This document shows, piece after piece, positions 7,158 to 12,239 of a stretch of DNA of 12,239 nt. Under the pieces are notes generated by a model. It searched no databases. It had not been told where the DNA came from and saw nothing but the letters and a program-made list of their open reading frames with translations. The DNA is taken from NCBI GenBank assembly GCA_035259345.1, contig DATFWK010000038.1:1-12239 (forward strand). The letters run 5' to 3'. Made by a program: the position numbers and the translations under genes. Every line of letters begins with the position of its first letter. Position 1 is the first letter of the stretch. This stretch comes from DATFWK01 sp035259345. Its GTDB lineage: Bacteria; Actinomycetota; Thermoleophilia; Miltoncostaeales; Miltoncostaeaceae.

Positions 7158-7493
7158 GTGGCCGCCGGCATCCTCGTCGCGCTGCTCGCCCTCGCCGCGG
7201 TCGCCCTGATCGCGTGGCCGCTCCTCGGTCGCCGCGCGGCGGCCGCCGAGCCGGTCGATGACCCGAACGCGGCCCTCGGTGACGAGATCGACCGCTCGCT
7301 GCACGCGATCCGCGAGATCGACTTCGACCACCGCGCCGGCAACCTCTCCGACGAGGACTTCGCCGAGCTCGACGCCGCCGAGCGGGCGCGCGCGGCGGAG
7401 CTGTTGCGCCTTCGCGACGAGCAGGCGGCGGCTGCGAAGCGCCCGGCCAAGCGGGACAAGGCCCGCACGGCCAAGCAGGCCGACTCGGCCTGA
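7158..7493 (+). CDS. Small CcmI-like membrane protein of the ccm operon
   Basis: A 111-residue protein starting at a GTG 7 bp after ccmF. One N-terminal membrane helix (residues about 3-24) is followed by an acidic helical segment, about 36-85, including ALGDEIDRSLHAIREIDFDH and AGNLSDEDFAELDAAERAR, and a basic Lys/Ala tail. The IREIDFDHRAGNLSDEDFAEL pattern resembles the N-terminal part of CcmI (CycH), the protein that presents apocytochrome to the haem lyase, and small proteins found at the end of ccm clusters in Gram-positives. The long TPR region of proteobacterial CcmI is absent and no CxxC is present. The role as an assembly partner of CcmF is inferred from position and this local similarity. 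Confidence 0.7.
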   Translation: MAAGILVALLALAAVALIAWPLLGRRAAAAEPVDDPNAALGDEIDRSLHAIREIDFDHRAGNLSDEDFAELDAAERARAAELLRLRDEQAAAAKRPAKRDKARTAKQADSA

Positions 7494-7696
7494 CTCAAGG
7501 ATCGCGTCAAAAGCGCCGAAGATGCAGGGGTGACGCCCCTCGGGGCGCGCGCGGGAGGGCTCAGCGGGCTGCCGGAAGGAGTTGACCTCGTCCGGGACGG
7601 CTGACAGAGTGCCGCCCGTTCGACCTCCGAGGAGCATCCGGAGGACCCTGGGATGGGGCTCCGAAGGATGACTTACAGCCCAACTGGTCGGGTGCC
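7494..7696 (+). promoter_or_regulatory. Leader of the M23 peptidase gene: putative promoter and hairpins
   Basis: This 203-bp gene-free stretch holds a possible promoter, TTGACC at 7582-7587 and CAGAGT at 7605-7610, 17 bp apart; the -35 is good and the -10 weak. The expected 5' leader of about 80 nt can form a hairpin, CCTCCG 7624-7629 with CGGAGG 7639-7644. An alternative pairing, GGAGC 7631-7635 with GCTCC 7658-7662, competes with it. The GGAGG at 7640-7644 is a Shine-Dalgarno-like sequence 8 nt before an ATG at 7653, but that ATG is out of frame with the peptidase. A short GC hairpin (7534-7547, five pairs, CTCG loop) after the ccm operon could be a weak terminator. No known riboswitch consensus was recognised. 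Confidence 0.35.
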
Positions 7697-8686
7697 ATGG
7701 GCGGAAAGGAGAAGCGGATTCACCTCGACCGACCGCGCGAGTTCCTCGCCTCCGGCCGGCCCCCCCGAAGGATCGTGGGGTGGGTGGTCCTTCTCGCGAC
7801 CCTCCTCCTGTGTGTGTCCAGCGCCATGGCGGTGGACGTCACGATGCCGTCGCCCTCGGGCCAGCTGGCCCCCGGCGCGCCGCCGCTCGGGACCGACACC
7901 GGCACGCTGACGACCGGCGCCGGCGCCCCGGCCGCGACGGTGGGCACGCTCCTCGGCCTGCGCCCGCTGAAGATGGGCCTGAGCGGCCCGGACGTCCGCC
8001 AGCTCCAGGGGCTCCTGCGCAAGCGCGGCCTGAAGGTCGTCCTGGACGGAGCGTTCGGCCCGGGTACCCGCACGGCCGTCAAGGCGCTCCAGCGGCGCCT
8101 CCACGCCTCGGCCACCGGCGTCGCCACCCTCAAGTTCCTCAAGCGGCTCGGCGTCAGCGTCCGCACCGTCGCGAGCGGCACCACGACGGCCGCGACCGCG
8201 CCGGTCGACACCACCACGGCCATCGCCGGGCCGAACGCGGCGCTCGCCCACTACCTGAAGGCCTTCCCGGTGCGCGGCAAGCACACGTACACGAACGACT
8301 TCGGGCAGCCGCGCGGGCAGGGGCCGCACCAGGGCAACGACATCCTGGCCGCCCGTTTCACGCCGATCATCGCCGTGGCCGACGGGGTGATCGAGCGGAT
8401 GACCCGGGTGGAGACCGGCCTCGGCGGCATCTGGATCTGGGAGCGCGACGACCAGGGCAACACGTACTACTACGCCCACATGCAGGAGATCGCGGCGGGC
8501 CTCGAGGCCGGGAGCCGCGTGACGGTGGGGCAGCAGCTGGGAAGCGTCGGCAACACCGGTGACGCGCGCTACACGGTCACCCACCTGCACTTCGAGATCC
8601 ACCCCGGCGGCGGGGCGCCGATCAGCCCGTACACCGACCTCCTGCTGGTCGACCCGACGCCGCCGAAGCAGACTCCCAGCCCGTAG
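7697..8686 (+). CDS. M23-family peptidoglycan endopeptidase with PG-binding domain
   Basis: A 329-residue cell-wall protein. A basic N-terminus precedes one hydrophobic segment (about 26-46, IVGWVVLLATLLLCVSSAMA), a signal peptide or membrane anchor. A Pro/Thr/Gly-rich linker leads to a PG_binding_1 domain (about 90-150; GLSGPDVRQLQGLLRKRGL and DGAFGPGTRTAVKALQ), which binds peptidoglycan. After a second Thr/Ala-rich linker comes an M23 (LytM/lysostaphin-type) zinc peptidase domain, about 190-315. Its metal and catalytic residues are intact: H211 and D215 in HQGND, H261 in YAHM, and H296/H298 in HLHFE. Such enzymes cut peptide cross-links in the wall during growth or remodelling. The ATG at 7697 is the only in-frame start before the hydrophobic segment but has no clear Shine-Dalgarno sequence. 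The gene ends 9 bp from the convergent kinase gene. Confidence 0.92.
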   Translation: MGGKEKRIHLDRPREFLASGRPPRRIVGWVVLLATLLLCVSSAMAVDVTMPSPSGQLAPGAPPLGTDTGTLTTGAGAPAATVGTLLGLRPLKMGLSGPDVRQLQGLLRKRGLKVVLDGAFGPGTRTAVKALQRRLHASATGVATLKFLKRLGVSVRTVASGTTTAATAPVDTTTAIAGPNAALAHYLKAFPVRGKHTYTNDFGQPRGQGPHQGNDILAARFTPIIAVADGVIERMTRVETGLGGIWIWERDDQGNTYYYAHMQEIAAGLEAGSRVTVGQQLGSVGNTGDARYTVTHLHFEIHPGGGAPISPYTDLLLVDPTPPKQTPSP

Positions 8687-8696
8687 CCCCGGGGCT
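8685..8696. repeat. 12-bp perfect palindrome between convergent genes
   Basis: AGCCCCGGGGCT covers the stop codon of the M23 gene and the last base of the convergent kinase gene. It is self-complementary; with a four-base loop it leaves only a 4-bp GC stem. It may help end transcription from both sides, since no other terminator is visible in this 9-bp gap, but it is weak. Confidence 0.3.
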
Positions 8697-9760
8697 CAGG
8701 AGGCCGCTGGCGCGAGCGCGCCGGCCGTGCCCGTGTGGCGTGGGTCGGCGACGAACCCCGGAAGCTCGAGCGTCACCGTCGTGCCCCGGCCCGGGCTGCG
8801 GATGCCGACGCTTCCCCCGTGGGCCTCGACGATCGCCCGGACGATGGCGAGGCCCAGGCCGGTGCCGCGCCTGCCCCGCCGCCCGCGGTCGTCGCCGCGC
8901 CAGAACCGGTCGAAGACCCTGGACAGCTCCTCCGGCGGGATGCCGCTGCCGGCGTCTGTGACCTCGATCCGAAGCCGGCCGCCGTGGGCCGACCTGGCGG
9001 TGATCCGGATCACGGCGCCCTCGGCCGTGTGCTGCACGGCGTTCTCGACCACCGCGTCGAGCGCCGCCTCGAGCCGCGGGCGGTCGACGTCGATCGTCCC
9101 GCGCGCCTCCGCCGAGACGCGCCAGTCCCGCGGCGCGGCCGGCCGCCAGCGCGCCTCGAGCCGGCCCAGGAGCTCCTCGACCCGCTCCGGCTCGCGCCAG
9201 ACGAAGTCCGGGTGGTCCGCCGCGGCGAGCGTCAAGAGCCGGTCCGAGATCCCCGCCAGGTTGTCCAGCTCGTCGAGCACGACGTCGGCGTCCGCGCCCA
9301 GCGGCCCGTTGGGGTCGTCGGCGCGCATGAGCTCCACGTGGCCGCGCGCCACCGTGATCGGCGTGCGCAGCGAGTGGGATGCGTCGCGCAGGAAGTCCCG
9401 CTCGCGCTCGGAGGCAAGCCTGAGCGCCTCGAGCGCGCCCTGGCGCCGGCGCGCGTGCCAGACCATCGCGAGGAACATCGCCGACATCAGCGGGATCTCG
9501 GTCAGCTCGGCAAGCTCGGTGTTGCACGTCCGCAGCGCGAGCCCGGTGCCCACGAACACCGCGCTGAGCACGATCGCCGTGGTCCTCGGCCCCCAGGTGC
9601 GCCGGCCGTAGACCAGGGCCAGGCTCACCCAGATGAAGTGGAAGGGGACCGTCGCCCAGTTGTCGCCGAGCCGCAGCATCCACCAGAGGTTGGCCAGGGC
9701 GAAGACCCCCCAGCCGACCTCGACCCAGTTGCTACGGAGCCTGGAGGCGATACCCGACAT
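8696..9760 (-). CDS. Sensor histidine kinase, four-TM, HisKA/HATPase_c
   Basis: A 354-residue partner of the upstream response regulator. Four hydrophobic segments at about 13-30, 37-52, 60-76 and 86-102 are joined by short loops, so there is no sizeable extracellular sensor domain; sensing is probably within the membrane or through a partner. The dimerisation/phosphoacceptor helix contains DASHSLRTPI with H129. The usual Glu/Asp after the His is Ser130. The ATP-binding domain is complete: N box VVENAVQHT, G1 DAGSGIPP, F box FDRFWRG, and G2 GTGLGLAIV. The ATG at 9760-9758 lies 29 bp inside the end of the regulator gene, so translation is coupled. The gene is convergent with the M23 peptidase. 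The signal is unknown; the linked multicopper oxidase makes metal or redox/envelope stress a candidate (inference). Confidence 0.92.
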   Translation of the reverse strand: MSGIASRLRSNWVEVGWGVFALANLWWMLRLGDNWATVPFHFIWVSLALVYGRRTWGPRTTAIVLSAVFVGTGLALRTCNTELAELTEIPLMSAMFLAMVWHARRRQGALEALRLASERERDFLRDASHSLRTPITVARGHVELMRADDPNGPLGADADVVLDELDNLAGISDRLLTLAAADHPDFVWREPERVEELLGRLEARWRPAAPRDWRVSAEARGTIDVDRPRLEAALDAVVENAVQHTAEGAVIRITARSAHGGRLRIEVTDAGSGIPPEELSRVFDRFWRGDDRGRRGRRGTGLGLAIVRAIVEAHGGSVGIRSPGRGTTVTLELPGFVADPRHTGTAGALAPAAS

Positions 9761-10394
9761 TGCGCACGGTCTCGATGACGTCGGCGCCGAGCTTCGCCCG
9801 CAGGCGCCGCACGCAGACGTCCACCACGTTGGTGCCGGGGTCGAACGAGCAGCCCCAGGCTTCGGCGAGCAGCTCCTCGCGCGTCACGTCGGCGCCGGCT
9901 CTGTCGACGAGCCGCTGCAGCAACAGGAACTCACGCGTCGAGAGGGCGACCGGGCCGTCGCCGACGTCCGCCTGGCGCATCTCGACGTCGAGCGTCAGGC
10001 GGCCGGCCCGGCGCAGCGTCCCGCGCTCGACGGCCCGCTCGCGCAGCCGCGCGCGGACCCGCGCGACGAGCTCGGCCAGGGCGAACGGCTTGGTGATGTA
10101 GTCCACGGCGCCGATCTCGAGGCAGCGGACCTTCGCGGCGACGTCCGACCGGGCCGAGACCATCAGGAACTGGGTCTCCGGCCGTGCCGCCAGGGCCCGC
10201 CGCATGAGCGACGCCCCGTCGAGTCGCGGCATCATCAAGTCGAGGAGCACGAGGTCGTACTGCTCCCGCATGACCAGCTCGAGCGCGTCCTCCGGGTCGC
10301 TGACGCCCTCGGTCGCGATGCCGAGCGACGACAGGCTCCGTGCGATGACGTCGACGATGCGGCTCTCGTCATCCACCACGAGGATCCGTCCCAC
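9732..10394 (-). CDS. OmpR/PhoB-family response regulator
   Basis: A 220-residue transcription factor with a receiver domain (about 1-115): acidic pair D8/D9 in VVDDE, phosphoacceptor D52 in LLDLMMP, switch residue S80 and K102 in TKPF. The C-terminal winged-helix trans_reg_C domain (about 128-220) carries LSTREFLLLQRLVDRAG, the recognition helix NVVDVCVRRLRAKLG and the final wing ETVRNVGYRL. All phosphorylation residues are present. The start is the GTG at 10394-10392, 6 nt after a TAAGCT box and without a Shine-Dalgarno sequence. It is first in an operon with the histidine kinase and divergent from the multicopper oxidase gene, whose control region holds paired repeats of the kind this family binds. 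Confidence 0.95.
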   Translation of the reverse strand: MGRILVVDDESRIVDVIARSLSSLGIATEGVSDPEDALELVMREQYDLVLLDLMMPRLDGASLMRRALAARPETQFLMVSARSDVAAKVRCLEIGAVDYITKPFALAELVARVRARLRERAVERGTLRRAGRLTLDVEMRQADVGDGPVALSTREFLLLQRLVDRAGADVTREELLAEAWGCSFDPGTNVVDVCVRRLRAKLGADVIETVRNVGYRLQAP

Positions 10395-10400
10395 GAAGAG

Positions 10401-10406
10401 AGCTTA
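10401..10406 (-). promoter_or_regulatory. Putative -10 element of the response regulator gene (TAAGCT)
   Basis: On the minus strand TAAGCT fits TAnnnT and ends 6 nt before the GTG at 10394, placing the expected transcription start on the first base of the start codon (leaderless). No -35 hexamer is evident; the operator-like repeats at 10444-10479 lie roughly 50-85 bp upstream, where an activator could sit. Confidence 0.5.
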
Positions 10407-10443
10407 GGAGCGGCCGTGCGGCCTGCGCGCCCCGCGTCGGGGG

Positions 10444-10479
10444 AGTCTTAAGACTTTCCGCCTCTGGTCTTAGGTCTAG
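10444..10479. promoter_or_regulatory. Operator-like palindrome and 22-bp-spaced direct repeats
   Basis: In the shared region between the regulator and the oxidase, AGTCTTAAGACT (10444-10455) is a perfect 12-bp palindrome. Its GTCTTAAG (10445-10452) recurs as GTCTTAGG (10467-10474) exactly 22 bp downstream, two helical turns on one DNA face, and another partial copy GTCTAG follows at 10474-10479. Same-face direct repeats at 11-bp multiples are usual for OmpR/PhoB-type regulators, so this is the best candidate site for the adjacent response regulator. A TCTAGT box (10475-10480) could be the oxidase -10. Confidence 0.45.
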
Positions 10480-10495
10480 TCCCGCCACACCGTGA

Positions 10496-10515
10496 TCCTC
10501 GCCGCCGGTCGAGGA
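10496..10515 (+). other. Small hairpin in the oxidase upstream region
   Basis: TCCTCG (10496-10501) pairs with CGAGGA (10510-10515) around an 8-base loop; an overlapping alternative is CGGTC 10506-10510 with GACCG 10514-10518. Either would fold in a long 5' leader of the multicopper oxidase mRNA. Such GC-rich pairings arise easily by chance here. Confidence 0.2.
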
Positions 10516-10527
10516 CCGCCGGCCGTG

Positions 10528-10545
10528 GATGACAGATGTGTCATC
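10528..10545. promoter_or_regulatory. Inverted repeat GATGACA-GATG-TGTCATC
   Basis: Perfect 7-bp arms around a 4-bp centre lie 79 bp before the multicopper oxidase start. The A/T-containing arms stand out from the GC-rich surroundings. It could be an operator for a dimeric repressor or an RNA hairpin in the leader. The regulator is unknown. Confidence 0.4.
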
Positions 10546-10624
10546 TGGGACGCGGGCCCGGGCGATCGCGCCCATCCTCCCCCCGTGCGCCGGGACGGCG
10601 CGTCAACCATCAAGGGGTGAGGAA

Positions 10625-11764
10625 ATGAGGAAGATGCTTGGCCTGGTCGCGGTGTTGGGGGCCGCGGCCATGGCAGCCACCATCGCCGGCGTCGGCACGT
10701 TCGGCGGGTCGGGGCGCTCCGAGGCCGCGACCACCGGCGTGACGCGGACGTACTACATCGCCGCGGACGAGGTGAACTGGGACTACGCGCCCCAGAACCG
10801 CAACGTGATCAAGGGCCAGCCGTTCGGCGACACCGAGAACACGTTCGTGCAGCAGGGGCCCAAGCGGATCGGGCACGTCTACATCAAGGCTCAGTACCGC
10901 GAGTACACGGACGCGACCTTCAGGACTCCGAAGCCGCGCCCGGCCTCACAGGCGTACCTGGGGATCCTCGGGCCGGTGATCCACGCCGAGGTGGGCGACA
11001 CGATCAAGGTCGTGTTCAAGAACAACACCCGCTTCCCGGCGTCCGTGCACCCGCACGGGGTCTTCTACACCAAGTCGTCCGAGGGAGCTCCCTACAACGA
11101 CGGGACCGGCCCCGGCGACAAGGGCGACGACGGGGTCGCGCCCGGCGACACCTACACCTACAACTGGGCGGTGCCCGAGCGTGCAGGCCCGGGGCCGATG
11201 GAGGGCAGCTCGGTCATGTGGATGTACCACTCGCACGTGGACGAGCCCGGCGACACCAACGCCGGCCTCATCGGGGCGATGATCGTCACGGCGCAGGGCA
11301 AGGCGAAGCCCGACGGCTCGCCGATCGACGTCGACCGCGAGTTCATCGACATGTTCACGGTCATGGACGAGAACGCGAGCCCGTACCTTCAGGCGAACAT
11401 CAACAAGTTCGCCGGCAGCCCGTCGGCGGTGAACCCCGACGACGACGAGTTCCACGAGAGCAACCTCATGCACAGCATCAACGGCTACGTCTACGGCAAC
11501 CAGCCGATGCAGACGATGAGGAAGGGCGATCGGGTGCGCTGGTACCTCATGGGCATGGGCACCGAGGTCGACCTGCACACCCCGCACTGGCACGGCAACA
11601 CCGTGGTGATCAACGGGATGCGGACCGACGTCGCGTCGCTCCTGCCGGCGTCGATGCAGACGGCCGACATGGTCCCCGACGACACCGGCATCTGGCTGTT
11701 CCACTGTCACGTGAACGACCACATCATCGCCGGGATGCAGACCCGCTACGAGGTCACTCCCTGA
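10625..11764 (+). CDS. Secreted two-domain multicopper oxidase, ceruloplasmin-like
   Basis: A 379-residue copper enzyme. An N-terminal signal peptide (residues about 1-35, hydrophobic 5-25) directs export. Two cupredoxin domains follow. Trinuclear-centre histidines are HPHG (H142, H144), YHSH (H202, H204), HTPHWHG (H321, H323) and HCH (H360, H362). The type 1 copper ligands H318, C361, H366 and M371 are in the second domain. In the first domain the matching stretch is HSHVDEPGDTNAGL, which lacks the Cys and later His, so it has no type 1 site; this is the architecture called type B among two-domain oxidases. Segments such as YYIAADEVNWDYAP and SQAYLGILGPVIHAEVGD resemble ceruloplasmin/hephaestin domains more than plant-type laccases. 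Likely oxidises a metal ion or organic donor with O2 outside the cell; the substrate is not readable. A good Shine-Dalgarno (AAGGGGTGAGGA, 10612-10623) supports the ATG at 10625. Divergent from a two-component system that may control it. Confidence 0.95.
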   Translation: MRKMLGLVAVLGAAAMAATIAGVGTFGGSGRSEAATTGVTRTYYIAADEVNWDYAPQNRNVIKGQPFGDTENTFVQQGPKRIGHVYIKAQYREYTDATFRTPKPRPASQAYLGILGPVIHAEVGDTIKVVFKNNTRFPASVHPHGVFYTKSSEGAPYNDGTGPGDKGDDGVAPGDTYTYNWAVPERAGPGPMEGSSVMWMYHSHVDEPGDTNAGLIGAMIVTAQGKAKPDGSPIDVDREFIDMFTVMDENASPYLQANINKFAGSPSAVNPDDDEFHESNLMHSINGYVYGNQPMQTMRKGDRVRWYLMGMGTEVDLHTPHWHGNTVVINGMRTDVASLLPASMQTADMVPDDTGIWLFHCHVNDHIIAGMQTRYEVTP

Positions 11765-11777
11765 GGTGAGGCTCCAC

Positions 11778-11812
11778 GCCAGCGATCCCGCTACCCACGC
11801 GGGATCGCTGGC
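11778..11812 (+). terminator. Strong GC hairpin terminator after the multicopper oxidase
   Basis: A perfect 14-bp stem (11778-11791 with 11799-11812) and a 7-base loop TACCCAC start 13 bp after the stop codon. No U-tract follows; the downstream sequence is CCCCGCTCC. U-less hairpins of this kind are common candidate terminators in high-GC actinobacteria. Confidence 0.75.
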
Positions 11813-11968
11813 CCCCGCTCCGACCGGGCCAAGTGACGCCGACGGACGCTGAGGGACGCCCCGGGCGCGTGTTCGTGGGCAGGCTCGTGGGCACAGCTCG
11901 GGCGTGCCATGCTGGCCGCGCCGCCGCCTGCTTCGCTGCGCGGCGGCCGACCATGAGGGGAGGACGCG
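11813..11968 (+). promoter_or_regulatory. Intergenic region: direct repeat and leader hairpin
   Basis: A 9-bp direct repeat TCGTGGGCA occurs at 11873-11881 and 11885-11893 (12 bp apart). GGCAC 11890-11894 can pair with GTGCC 11904-11908. A GC hairpin with an 8-bp stem (GCCGCCGC 11920-11927 with GCGGCGGC 11940-11947, 12-base loop) lies just before the Shine-Dalgarno of the last gene. No clear -35/-10 pair was found. The repeat could be a regulator site but may be chance. Confidence 0.3.
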
Positions 11969-12239
11969 GTGGCGAACATCGGACTGGTGGGGGACCCGGC
12001 GTGGCTCCCGCCCGCCGAGGTGGCACCTGGCCTTGCGGACCTGCGGGAGCGCCAGGTGGAGGCGGCCGAGGCGTACCAGGCCGCCGTCGGGCGGCACCGC
12101 GAGGCAGGGTGGGCCGCCCGGCGCGAGCGCGAGGCCCACGAGGTCGCCGTGCGCGAGGCGACCCTGGCGGGCCAGGAGCCGCCGACGCCCCCCGCCACCC
12201 CGGCGCATACTCCCGAGCACCTGTCGGCGCTTGCCGCCG
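11969..12239 (+). CDS. Unrecognised Ala/Glu-rich protein (3' end off window)
   Basis: Starts at a GTG 4 nt after a Shine-Dalgarno-like GAGGGGAGGA (11955-11964); 90 codons are visible without a stop. The protein begins MANIGLVGDPAWLPPAEV, then a charged Ala/Glu/Arg-rich stretch (about 22-67) likely helical, possibly coiled coil, then a Pro/Thr/Ala-rich segment (QEPPTPPATPAHTPEH). No signal peptide or membrane helix is visible. I do not recognise the family. It follows a strong terminator and a separate leader, so it is an independent unit. Confidence 0.6.
   Translation, partial: MANIGLVGDPAWLPPAEVAPGLADLRERQVEAAEAYQAAVGRHREAGWAARREREAHEVAVREATLAGQEPPTPPATPAHTPEHLSALAA

Noticed and set aside
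5087..7510. 807-codon open frame on the minus strand opposite ccmF
   Set aside because: It is antisense to a fully conserved CcmF. Its translation is Arg/Ala/Asp/His-rich with no domain, as expected from GC-rich codon bias on the opposite strand.
7534..7547. Terminator after the ccm operon
   Set aside because: It is only a 5-bp GC stem with a CTCG loop and no U-tract; such hairpins are frequent by chance in DNA this GC-rich. Mentioned only within the leader entry.
7494..7696. Cyclic di-AMP (ydaO-type) riboswitch before a cell-wall hydrolase gene
   Set aside because: Such riboswitches often precede wall-lytic genes in actinobacteria, but the conserved core stretches (the GGGGGAACC-like and GGGGUGAAU-like blocks and the CCGUCAGCUAACC-like end) are not found here.
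10532..10539. CopY-like cop box core ACAnnTGT near the oxidase
   Set aside because: The core ACAGATGT is present, but the flanking T and A of TACAnnTGTA are not, and it is off-centre in the larger GATGACA inverted repeat, so it is probably coincidental.
10529..10624. Earlier ATG start for the multicopper oxidase
   Set aside because: It would put 32 extra residues in front of a clear signal peptide and would start inside the GATGACA inverted repeat; the ATG at 10625 has a strong Shine-Dalgarno.
10946..12220. 424-codon minus-strand open frame opposite the multicopper oxidase and the last gene
   Set aside because: It runs antisense through conserved copper-ligand codons and across the terminator hairpin; the product is His/Val/Arg-rich with no recognisable domain.
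1..12239. Mobile elements, CRISPR arrays, tRNA/rRNA genes, phage or defence systems
   Set aside because: I saw no transposase, integrase, long terminal repeats, regularly spaced repeats, tRNA-like folds or defence-domain proteins.

Overview
This is very GC-rich DNA with tightly packed genes, GTG starts alongside ATG, few Shine-Dalgarno sequences and several probable leaderless promoters. It looks like an actinobacterial chromosome. The gene content would suit a deep-branching lineage such as Thermoleophilia/Gaiellales, but that assignment is inference. No insertion sequence, tRNA, rRNA or CRISPR array is visible.

Layout. (1) Positions 1-482, minus strand: the N-terminal two thirds of a short-chain dehydrogenase of the 3-hydroxyacyl-CoA dehydrogenase type 2 kind, cut by the window edge. 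It diverges from the next unit across a 66-bp gap that holds two mirror-image -10 elements. (2) Positions 549-4615, plus strand: a four-gene unit in which every junction overlaps (ATGA, ATGA, 8 bp). The genes are threonine dehydratase with an ACT domain, a HAD-superfamily hydrolase, a DDAH/arginine-deiminase-like guanidine hydrolase and a class III aminotransferase. It reads as an amino-acid degradation or remodelling operon. (3) Positions 4729-7493, plus strand: a cytochrome c maturation unit of ccmE (the Cys-type variant), ccmF and a small CcmI-like membrane protein. No ccmA, B, C, G or H is present here. (4) Positions 7697-8686, plus strand: a membrane-anchored or secreted M23 peptidase with a peptidoglycan-binding domain, preceded by a structured leader. 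(5) Positions 8696-10394, minus strand: a two-component system, with an OmpR/PhoB-type regulator first and a four-TM histidine kinase overlapping it. It is convergent with the M23 gene. (6) Positions 10625-11764, plus strand: a secreted two-domain ceruloplasmin-like multicopper oxidase, diverging from the regulator gene across 230 bp that carry operator-like repeats. A strong GC hairpin terminator follows. (7) From 11969 to the window end, plus strand: the start of an unrecognised alanine/glutamate-rich protein.

How the parts may work together. CcmE and CcmF deliver haem to apocytochromes outside the membrane, and the multicopper oxidase also acts outside the membrane, so the right half is weighted towards extracytoplasmic redox and cell-wall functions. 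The two-component system may control the oxidase and itself through the shared region. The left operon could feed threonine, arginine-type and omega-amino substrates into central metabolism. I saw no clearly new multi-gene system. The most unusual sequence observations are a CcmE whose haem-binding CxxxY motif reads CxxxF, a HAD protein lacking the second motif-I aspartate, a histidine kinase with HS instead of HE at the phosphoacceptor, and a repeated pattern of TAnnnT boxes 6-9 nt before start codons.
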